A stretch of 64,000 bases of DNA from Halomonas sp. MCCC 1A13316 (GTDB lineage: Bacteria; Pseudomonadota; Gammaproteobacteria; Pseudomonadales; Halomonadaceae): positions 2,542,001 through 2,606,000 of the forward strand of contig NZ_CP053382.1 in the NCBI RefSeq assembly GCF_014931605.1, in the 5' to 3' direction. How positions within the stretch are numbered: position 1 is the stretch's first letter; every line of letters begins with the position of its first letter. A program made the translations under genes and the position numbers. Under the pieces are notes generated by a model. It saw only the letters and a program-made list of their open reading frames with translations, did not search any database and was not told the DNA's origin. Shown here one piece after another: positions 8,639 through 17,800 of the stretch.

Positions 8639-9346
8639 ATGACGCATCGCCCTCCCCCACATGGCTTCAAGCCCGGTCGCCGCCGATTTCTGGCCGGCCT
8701 GGGGGGGCTATTGCTGGCCGCCGGGTTGGGCATCACCCCAACGGCACTCGAGGCCCGGATCGATCGCGCCCGCCTGCGTGACAGAATGCAGCGCCTGTAT
8801 GGCAGTTCGGGCCTCACCATTCTCGAGGAGTGGTTCACGCTGCTCGACCGGCTGCAAGGTGTCGACCTCGACTTGCAGCTGCGCGAGGTCAATGACTTCT
8901 TCAATCGCCGGGTGCGCTGGCTCGAGGACGTTCAGATCTGGGGCGACGAGGACTACTGGGCCACCCCGCTGGAGACCATGGGCAAGCGCCAGGGCGACTG
9001 CGAGGACTACTCGATCGCCAAGTACGTGACGCTCAAGGAACTCGGCGTGCCCGGTTCTCGCCTGCGCATGATCTACGTTCGTGCCCGCATCGGCCGCAGC
9101 CAGATCGTGCAAGCCCATATGGTGCTGGGTTACTACGAGACGCCAACGGCGGTGCCTCAGATACTCGACAACCTCGTTCCTTCGATCACTCCTGCCACCC
9201 AGCGTACCGATCTCGACCCGGTATTCAGCTTCAACAGCCAGGGCCTGTGGGCCGGCGGTTCCAGCCAGTCGCGGGCCGATCCGGTGGCACGCCTGTCACG
9301 CTGGCGAAATGTGATCGAACGTATGCAGCAGCAGGGATTCATGTGA
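8639..9346 (+). CDS. lapG: LapG, periplasmic cysteine protease that releases LapA-type adhesin
   Basis: A 235-residue bacterial transglutaminase-like cysteine peptidase. The N-terminus GRRRFLAG followed by a Leu/Ala-rich stretch looks like a Tat-type export signal. The triad is visible as Cys121 (QGDCEDYS), His160 (QAHMVL) and Asp177 (LDNL), with spacing close to Pseudomonas LapG. The ATG at 8639 is preferred over an upstream in-frame TTG. LapG cleaves the retention module of the large adhesin and is inhibited by LapD. Here lapD follows 76 bp downstream, and the adhesin with a TAAG site is encoded convergently at 11815-19692. Confidence 0.93.
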   Translation: MTHRPPPHGFKPGRRRFLAGLGGLLLAAGLGITPTALEARIDRARLRDRMQRLYGSSGLTILEEWFTLLDRLQGVDLDLQLREVNDFFNRRVRWLEDVQIWGDEDYWATPLETMGKRQGDCEDYSIAKYVTLKELGVPGSRLRMIYVRARIGRSQIVQAHMVLGYYETPTAVPQILDNLVPSITPATQRTDLDPVFSFNSQGLWAGGSSQSRADPVARLSRWRNVIERMQQQGFM

Positions 9347-9422
9347 TGACAAGGCCACACGACAAGAACCGATCGACGCAACGGAACAAATCAGGGCGTT
9401 CATTCCCGGGGGGAACGAAGAC

Positions 9423-11339
9423 ATGTCATTGATCAAGCAGCTCTGGCTTACCATCACGACACTGCTGCTGCTGGCTTTCGTTGGCAGCCTGCTCATCGGC
9501 GTGACGAGCAGCCGTCATTACATCGAGCAGGAGATAGAGATCAAGAACAATGACAACGCTAATGCCTTGGCCTTGTCGATGAGCCAGATGGAGAAGGACC
9601 CCGTCATTCTGGAGCTGCTGCTGGCCGCCCAGTTCGATACCGGCCACTACCAGCGCATCGAGTTGCGCGACGCCGAGGGAGAGATAATCGAGCAGCGCAC
9701 CGCCGGCGAATATGTCGACGACGTACCTGCCTGGTTCGTCGAGCTGGTACGTTTCGATGTCCCAGCGGGCCATGCGGTGGTACAGAATGGCTGGCAGCAG
9801 TACGGTACCCTGGAACTGGAAAGCCAGCGCAGCTTTGCCTACCGCTCACTGTGGCGCAGTAGCCTGGAGCTGGCCGGCTGGTTCGCCCTTGCCGGCGTCG
9901 TTAGCTTGCTGCTGGCGGGCTGGATCGTGAGCACCATTCGCCGCCCGCTGCGCAACGTGGTCAGCCAGGCCCAGGCCATCGGCCAGCGCCGCTTCATGGT
10001 GGCCAACGAGCCGCGTACGCGTGAACTGCGGGAAGTGGTGCAGGCCATGAACCAACTCTCGGAAGCTGTACGCCGCATGCTGGGTGAAGAGAGCGACAAG
10101 CTCGACCAGCTACGGCGGCGCATGCAACACGACCCGGTAACGGATACGCTCACCCGAGCGCCTTTCCTGGATCAGTTGCAGGCGCATTTAAAGAGCGAGA
10201 AGGACGACGCCAGCGGCACCTTGGCCATGGTACGTGTCGCGCGCCTTGCCGAACTCAACCAGCAGCTGGGGCATGGGGCAACCGATACGCTACTGATTCG
10301 GGTCGCTCGACGCCTGGATCAGTTGGCTAACCTATACGGATACGGCACGGTGGGACGCCTCAACGGCAGCGATTTCGCCCTGACCTTACCACGTCATCAC
10401 GATCTTGAAGCACTCGGCAACGACCTGGCGGAGCGCCTGCGCAGCCTGGGCGAGGAGTTCGGTGCTACCGTGTCGCTGCCCTCCGCCCTGTGCCAATACC
10501 ATCAGGGCGAGAGCCGCACCCAACTATTGGCCAGCCTCGACGGTGCGCTGGCCGCCGCCGAGGCCCGCGGCGGAAACAGTCAAGAGATCGTCGACCAGCC
10601 TGCCAGCAGCGTGCTCTTCACGAACCATGACGAGTGGCGCGAGGCACTGACGGAAGCCCTCGATCAAGGTGTATTCCTGGCCCACTATCCTGTACTCGAT
10701 GCACAGGGCCAACTGATCCACCACGAGGTGCCCTCGCGCCTGCGGCTGAAGGGGGAATGGCGCCCAGCGGGCGTGTTCCTGCCCTGGGTATCGCGCCTGG
10801 CCATGGCACCCTCGCTCGATCTGGCTGCGATTTCGGCTGCAATTTCGGACGTGGAGACTAGCGGCAAAGCGGTGGCGATCAACCTCTCGCCCGATTCGCT
10901 CAATGATGGCCACTTCGTCGGCGAGCTGCTCTCTCGTGTACGGGCGCGCCAGAGCATTGCAGACAAGCTGTGGTTCGAGCTGCCGCAGTCCGTAGCCTTG
11001 CAGCAACCGCAACCGCTGAAGACGCTATGCCATGCCCTGCTGGGGTTAGGCTGTCGGGTTGGCCTGGAACATGTCGGCACCCAATTCGGCAAGATCGAAG
11101 GGTTGCAGGACCTGGGCCTGAGCTTCATGAAGATCGATGGCGCCTTGAGCCAGGAAATCGAGAGCCGTAGCGATCAGCAGAGCTTGCTGCGAGGTATGGC
11201 CACGCTGGCCCACTCTCTCGGCATCATGGCTATTGCGGAAGGCGTGGAAAACCAGGGAGCCGCTGATACTCTCTTCGAGCTGGGGCTGGATGGGGTGACG
11301 GGCCCAGGGATCCGTGAACAGAGCGTTAACGGCGGTTGA
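9423..11339 (+). CDS. lapD: LapD, c-di-GMP receptor controlling LapG
   Basis: 638 residues. An N-terminal transmembrane helix precedes a periplasmic LapD/MoxY_N domain (about 30-140), then a second helix (about 150-172), HAMP, GGDEF (about 230-385) and EAL (about 400-630). The GGDEF site reads NGSDF and the EAL signature reads HEVPSR, so both enzymes look dead, as in Pseudomonas LapD, which binds c-di-GMP through the EAL fold and signals outward. When c-di-GMP is bound the periplasmic output domain sequesters LapG. A GGGGGGAACG tract lies just upstream of the ATG as ribosome binding site. Transcription ends at the hairpin at 11356-11385. Confidence 0.93.
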   Translation: MSLIKQLWLTITTLLLLAFVGSLLIGVTSSRHYIEQEIEIKNNDNANALALSMSQMEKDPVILELLLAAQFDTGHYQRIELRDAEGEIIEQRTAGEYVDDVPAWFVELVRFDVPAGHAVVQNGWQQYGTLELESQRSFAYRSLWRSSLELAGWFALAGVVSLLLAGWIVSTIRRPLRNVVSQAQAIGQRRFMVANEPRTRELREVVQAMNQLSEAVRRMLGEESDKLDQLRRRMQHDPVTDTLTRAPFLDQLQAHLKSEKDDASGTLAMVRVARLAELNQQLGHGATDTLLIRVARRLDQLANLYGYGTVGRLNGSDFALTLPRHHDLEALGNDLAERLRSLGEEFGATVSLPSALCQYHQGESRTQLLASLDGALAAAEARGGNSQEIVDQPASSVLFTNHDEWREALTEALDQGVFLAHYPVLDAQGQLIHHEVPSRLRLKGEWRPAGVFLPWVSRLAMAPSLDLAAISAAISDVETSGKAVAINLSPDSLNDGHFVGELLSRVRARQSIADKLWFELPQSVALQQPQPLKTLCHALLGLGCRVGLEHVGTQFGKIEGLQDLGLSFMKIDGALSQEIESRSDQQSLLRGMATLAHSLGIMAIAEGVENQGAADTLFELGLDGVTGPGIREQSVNGG

Positions 11340-11355
11340 AAATATCCCTTGTTAC

Positions 11356-11385
11356 AAAAACGGCCAGCATTGCGTTGGCCGTTTT
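11356..11385. terminator. Bidirectional intrinsic terminator between lapD and the 11397 gene
   Basis: Stem AACGGCCA/TGGCCGTT with A-tract on the left and T-tract on the right, suitable for both convergent transcripts. Confidence 0.8.
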
Positions 11386-11396
11386 CGTTCATGGCA

Positions 11397-11723
11397 TCAG
11401 ATAGTGTCGTTATCCTCCTCCGACATCAGGCCCACGCTGTTCCTGCGCTTGCGCAACGACTGACGCTCCATCAACTTCTGCTGGGCCGGCTCGGGAAGAT
11501 CGGTGAAGCTGATCACGCCCTTGTCCATCAGCACGTTGATCACGTCCTCGAGTACCCGCACGAAGGTCAGGTCGGACTTCGACAGCGCCAGGTTCTCGGC
11601 GTCATCTTCCGCGACGAAGCTTTGTAGCTCGGGTGAACACGGCGGCACGAATTCACGGCACTCAGCCGTCGCCTCACGGCTGACCTGCACGACTTGCCCC
11701 GATTCGTTGCGCTTGATGTACAT
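11397..11723 (-). CDS. Conserved small protein (often annotated tryptophan synthase subunit beta-like)
   Basis: 108 residues, starting MYIKRNESGQVVQVSRE and containing SDLTFVRVLEDVINVLMDKG and FTDLPEPAQQKLMERQ. This matches a conserved gammaproteobacterial family usually mislabelled as tryptophan synthase beta-like; it has no PLP-binding features and no known function. The protein is acidic, helical and soluble. It lies between lapD and the adhesin gene, but since it has its own flanking terminators it need not be part of the Lap system. Confidence 0.75.
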   Translation of the reverse strand: MYIKRNESGQVVQVSREATAECREFVPPCSPELQSFVAEDDAENLALSKSDLTFVRVLEDVINVLMDKGVISFTDLPEPAQQKLMERQSLRKRRNSVGLMSEEDNDTI

Positions 11724-11761
11724 GGCTTTGCCCTTGAAAGGTCTTTACGTAGAGTAACAAA

Positions 11762-11790
11762 CGCCCTGCCTGGTGTCTCCAGGCAGGGCG
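11762..11790 (-). terminator. Intrinsic terminator of the LapA-like adhesin gene
   Basis: 12-bp perfect stem CGCCCTGCCTGG/CCAGGCAGGGCG with a 5-nt loop; on the minus strand it is followed by TTTGTT. It lies 25 bp past the adhesin stop. Confidence 0.85.
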
Positions 11791-11814
11791 ATGGTGGTGC
11801 TGCTACCGTTGCGA

Positions 11815-14800
11815 TCAGTCGATACTAAGCTGACCGTTTTCAATAATATCCTTGATGAACTGCTCCCCAGTCTGTCCTTCCAGGAAAGCAACATCGCTCA
11901 GTAGGATTTCCTGGTCGACAGCTGTACCTTCACCACCACTGCTGATCTTGAGCAAGACACCCTCGTCAATCTGCTCAGCCGTGATGTAGTCGCCAATCGT
12001 TTCGTCGGAGGCACCCTGGAGTAGATCGGAGAGGCTAAGTTTATCAGCTTCTGCGTCGTCACCGAACTTACCCAGATCAAAGTCGACTACCGTGTCGCTT
12101 GCGGGCTCTTCACCCTCGGCGGCTTGATCATTCAAGTTCCAGACGAAGGTATCAGCTCCCAGGCCACCGAAGAGAGTGTCATCACCGGCACCGCCGATCA
12201 GGATATCGTTGCCCGCACGACCAATGAGGGTGTCGTCACCCTCTGTGCCATGCACCACGTCGTCACCATCTGTGCCGGTGATTTCATAGGTGCCGTCTTC
12301 GGTAGTCTCGACGGAGACAGTGAACGCTGCGCTCGCCACATCCTCATCTGCATCCGAGCCGCTCAGCTCGAAGTCGAGCTGATAATCCTCCGGGTAGAGC
12401 TGGGTCACGTAACTGGTAGAGATACCATCGATCTTAAAGCTGTTGCTGTCTGCAGGAGCCAGGTCAATGTAATCGACATTGAGCGCTGGATCGATATTGA
12501 AGGCGAATTCGCCATCCGCAGTAGCCAAAGTCGCAGTGTAGATTATCGAGGCCCCATTGACGTCGTAAACAGTCAACTTAGCCTGGTCACCAACCTTCGA
12601 CCCGCTAGTACTGGATACGCTGAAGATAAAGGAGCTTATACCAATTTCGCCCGCCCCTTTCACTGGCCGGACATCGAACCTTAATGCTTCATCGTGCTTC
12701 CCATCAACTGTATTGGAAAATGCACCCAAATCCGATGCGGATATTGTCACATCGGCCAAGTTTCCATTTCGGTACGCAGTGACCGCCAGCTCAAATTTTC
12801 CACTAAAATGATCTGCGGTGAATAAATAAGCATTCTTATCTTCTTCCGTGTAGAAGTTCGACTTATCAAAAGTACTCAGAAGACTTTCAATAGTCGTCTC
12901 GACGACAGGTGCCGGCGACAGCAGATCGAAGGCATAGGTACCGTCAGCATTCAATGTGAGATTGAAGAATTCGAAGGTACCCGACTGGGCAGTATAGGTG
13001 ATCGAAGTGTCCGAGGAGCCGGTAACTGCCAACTCATAGTCTGCCGGCATGCCGGCCCAGATCAGCGAACCTTCACCGAAGCTGTCGAGGAAGCCTTGAG
13101 CATCCGCTCCCACATCGAACTCATAAATTCCCTCGTAACTTCCCGCCACGTTCCCGATGGCCAGGTTGAGGCTGTTCAGGCTGGGTGTGTCGTCGATGAC
13201 GTCGACTGTTAGCGTCGCCTCCGCCGTGCTGCCGCCCACACCGGTCACGCTGAGCGACACGTTGTCGGTCAGGGAGCCATCGTTGCTGCTGCCGGGTGCC
13301 CCATGCGCCTGTGCCTCACCCAAGGTATAGGTGTAGCTGATGGTGCCTGCGTTGGCCGTGCCGCTATAGCCGGTCAGGTAGAGCGTGCCCATGCTGGTAG
13401 AGATGGCTGCCGAGGGCGTGCCGGCACTGAAGCCCTGCAGCTGGGCCAAGTTGAAGGACTGGCCGCTCACCGTGACGCTGGCAATGCCGTCGGTCGCTGC
13501 GATCTGGAAGCTACCCGTCGCTGTCTCGCTGGTGTCGGCGATGGAGGTCAGGCCGGCTTCATGGACGGTGCTGTCGGCGCCGCTGACGTTGACCGTTACC
13601 TGGGCACTGTCGTTGGCGCCCTGGATGGCGAGAGACAACGTCGTGCTGGCGGTATCGCCATCGGCATCGGTGATGGTGTAGCCGAGGTTGAAGCTCAGCA
13701 GGTCGCTGGCGCTCAGCGCCTGTACCGCGGCCAAGCTGTTGTCGAGGGTAAAGCTCCAGCTACCGTCGGCGTTCAGCACCAGGCTGCCGTACTGAGCTAT
13801 GTCGGCCAGGTCTTCGGCGCTGACGTTCCAGACCACGCTGGCGGTACCACCGACGGGACCGTCGGCACCGAAGCTGTCATTGCCAAGCACGTTGCTGCTG
13901 AGCACGTTGCCGATGGCATCTTCGGTCACAGTGCCACCGTTATTGTTGGCAGCCACGGGACCGTCGTCGTTGATGTCCACGGCCAGCGTGGCTTCGGGGG
14001 AGACATCACCATCATTGTCGGTCGCCCGTACCTGGAAGGCGTCCTGCACCTGATCATCGGTACCCGTCAGATCGTCGCCGTCATGATCCAGTGTGTTGTC
14101 GCTCAGCGCATAGCTCCAGCTGCCGTCGGTGTTCACCGTCAGCAAGCCATACTTGCCCTGCAGTGACGTGCCACCCGCTTCGACCTTGATCCAGTCGCCG
14201 TTGGTGTCCTGCACCTCGAGGAAGTCCAGCGTGTCGTTGCCGGTCTGCACCACCAGCGTGCCGGCAGCGGTCAGATCACCGCCGCCGCTGCCATTGGGCA
14301 GGGCAGATTCGGAAACCACGCCGTCGTCGCCGTCGGCCAGTACCACCTCGATCGTCGGCTCGGAGTCGTCCTCAAGCGTCAGGGTCACCGTGGCCGTGCT
14401 GGTGTCGCCGTCAGCGTCGGTGAGGGTGTAGTCGAAGCTCACCACCCCTTCCTCCTCCGCCGCCGGGGTGTAGGTGAAAGTGCCGTCGTCGTTGTACACC
14501 AGTGTGCCGCTGCCGGTGAGGCTGTTTGCCACCAGTGCCACACCATTGATTAGGTCGACGCCGTCGGCACCGTCCGTGTCGTTGGCCATCACGTTGACAG
14601 TGACGACAGTGTCCTCAGCCGTTTCCGCAAGGTCATTCTGCGCAACCGGACCGACGTCGAGGAAATTAATGACCTGACCGATATCGATCATGGCGTTGGC
14701 TTCGTCGTTATCGGTATCTACCACGGCCTTGGTCAGGAAGACAACATTGGCGAGGATATTGTTCACGTCACTCGCACCGATCTGGCCGGCGCCTGAGTGG

Positions 14801-17800
14801 ACGACAGCCCTCACTTGGTCAAGCGTCACGACGCCAGTTTCGGCATCGACGCTCAGCGTGAAGACAGGCACTTCTTCACCATCGATCACAACGTAGCCGA
14901 CGATCTGGCCGTCTTCCCCTTCCTTGACCATCACTTCATCGCCGGCCTGCGTATCGACCAGGCCGGAGTTGGCTCCATCGGCCACAACACTCAAGCTATA
15001 CTCCCGATCCGCCAAACCATCGGCACCGTACTCGGCGCTGAAGTAGCCGGAGAAATCGAACTCAGCGTCGACATCGAGATTGGACTCGTCCACGGTCAGG
15101 TTGGCAGGCGCCCACTCGACCTTGATGTTGACGTCGTTGTAGTCCTTGTCGCCACCGCCATAGACGTCTTCCCAGTTGATATCGCCCTCTTCGGCATTGT
15201 TCTCGACATGAGAATCGCCGCCGGGATTCAGCGAGGGATCATTGAAGAGCACGGGCGCGTTGGCGTTCTGCCCACTCAGCTGGTCGCCATTCGGGGCAAC
15301 TGCTACCCAGACGCCATCGACTTGCTGGAAGGTGACTTCAGTCTCGTTCCCAAGCCCAGAGTTGAGGTTGGCGCCGTTCGGAATGATGAAGTAGCCGACC
15401 TCGCCAGGCGCATGTCCTTCGAGGACATAGCTGGCGCCCTTGTCCTGCTTGACGTTGGCCCAGATGACCATACCGACCGTCGGGTTGCCGTTCTCGTCCT
15501 TGATGTAATAGCCAAAGCTGCTGTTATAGCCGGCAAGGCTATTGAGGTTGGTAATGGTGACTTCGTGACCGGAAGGATCAGTTCCCTCGACGCTCGGCAG
15601 GTCGTCGTCGACACGCACGCTGATGCTGCCCGGTGCGGAAACGTCGCCGTCGCTGTCGGTAGCCACGACCTGTACACCGCCAATAGCGAGTTCATCGACG
15701 TTGGCGTGGTGGGGCAGGTTGCCGATCAGTTCGACATTGACCGTGACCGTGCCGCTTCCGCCGGCAGCAATCTCACCGCCATTCAGGGTCAGCTTGAGTA
15801 CCGGCTCGCCACCGAGGCTACCGATCAGCTCGCCCGACTCGTTGATTTCCCAGGTCAGCTCGACGCCCTCTTCGAGGCCGCTCACGCTGATGGCGCCCGG
15901 GTTGACGAAGGCGAAGTCGACGATGTTGTCGCTGCCAGCGGTGAAAGTGAGCTCTGCCTCGGCATTTGCCAGCTCGACGTCGCCACCCTCACGCAGGCCA
16001 AGCTCATCGACTATCAGATCAACCGTGCCGCCTTCGCCGTTTTCGCCACCTGGCGTCGGGTTCTGGCCGTCCTTGATCTTAATAAGGTGAGTGTCGCTGG
16101 CCCGGTCGCCGTCACCGTCGATGGCGATCAGTTCGAAGCTCGCCAGCACCTTGCCATTGCTGTGAACGAGGTTGGTGCCAGGCACAAAAGTCCAAGTGCC
16201 GTTCTCGTTGATGGTCAGCGTACCTTCGTCCAGCTCATAGGCATGGCCGATCTGCAGCGCCTGCTCGGGGCCACCGTTAATGGAGATGAGCTGCTGTGCA
16301 CCTTCGCTGTCGGCACCGGACTCGGTGTTCCAATTGCCGGTGATGGCATTGCCGCCTTCCTTCGCGTTCTCGCGGCCATCCAACTCAGCGGTGGGCGAAT
16401 CGTCGATGACCTTGACTTTCAAATTGGCATTGGCGGTATCACCATCACGATCCGTGGCTGTGATAGTGAAGTCTCGGACCAGAGCGGCATTTTCATCTGA
16501 ACCGGAATGGTCCTTATTATCCTTCAGTGTATATTCGTAACGTACGGAATAGCCGGTTCCGAGCAACACCGAATCGATTCCGGTAACTTCAAGCTTGTAG
16601 CCATCCGTGTCGATAGCCGCCTGACTGAAATCGAAGCTACCGTCATCATTGCGAGTGACCGTCAAGGTCTTTTGATAGCCACCTTCGCCAATGGAGATGG
16701 TCAGCTGGTCCAGACCGTCCACCGCACCAACCACGAAATTGCCGCCCTGGGTCAGCTCTGCCGCATTGGGGTTCGATCCGCTCGCCAGATGCGCCTCGTT
16801 AACGGTCAGGTGTGCATCTTGCCCGTACGGCGGCTCATTGATGACGTCTACGCCTAAATCAAGCCCCGCGATGTTCAGGATGGCCGTATCGGTGTCGCCA
16901 TCGCCATCGGTCAGGGTGTAGGTGAACTTGTCCAGGAACAGGCCCTGGTGATCCGGTGTTGCAGTGCGCACGTAGGTATAGCTGCCATCGGCATGAATGC
17001 TCAGCTCACCATGTTCACCCTGGATGACGGCGACGCCATCGATCAGCTCGACGGTTTCTCCACCGAACTGGACATGAGTGACCTCGGCACCGTCCGCCCC
17101 TTGCTCGTCATCGTTCATGACGTTACCGGACTTCTCGAAGCGGCCGATCCCAACAATGCCAAGGTCGTTGCTGGCTTCGGGGCCGTCGTCGGCAAAGCTA
17201 AGCTGACCGCCCAGGTCGATACCTGCGGTCGTCGTATCACCATCACCATCGGTCGCCGTGACACTAAGCGTGAGGCCGCTTCCAACAAGACTGAGTAGAT
17301 CGTTCGGATCGGCGTCATCCAGATGCGACAGGGCCAGGTGTTGCGTCAGGGTGACTATCCCGGTTTCGGCGTTCACGCCAATGGTGAAAGCAAGTTCACC
17401 GCTTGCGGTACGCCCTTCGATCACACCGTTGTTGTTTACCAGCTTGATGGCTTCGCCGCTGGCTGTCGTTTGCAGCGTGGTCGCGCCATCGCCAATGACG
17501 CTCAGGCTATAGCTGACGCTGCCCTCGCCGTCGGCACCGAAAACGGGGATGAAGGCACCTGAGAAGTCGGCGCTATCCGGTGCACCCAGGGTGGTCTCGT
17601 CGACCTCCAGGTCCGTGAGTTCGCTGGTGTCGGTCTCAACGCTCGGCATGTCATCGCTGATGGTAATCGTGCCGCTCAAATCGGCGCTCAGCGTATCACT
17701 AACGCTGTCGTTGTCGCTGTCGGTCACGGTAACCGAGGCTGACACACCGATCAGGCCCGCCGGCAAGCCGACGCTGTCGTCTCCCTGCTCGGCATGATCG

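Noticed and set aside
9423..11339. LapD as an active diguanylate cyclase or phosphodiesterase
   Set aside because: Active sites read NGSDF and HEVPS, so receptor function is more likely.
11397..11723. Tryptophan synthase beta subunit
   Set aside because: Protein is 108 residues with no PLP site; that name is a common mislabel for this family.
14797..16500. Long plus-strand open frame inside the adhesin gene (also 18343-19749)
   Set aside because: Arises from the repetitive Asp/Gly/Thr codons of the adhesin on the other strand; no start signal or family.
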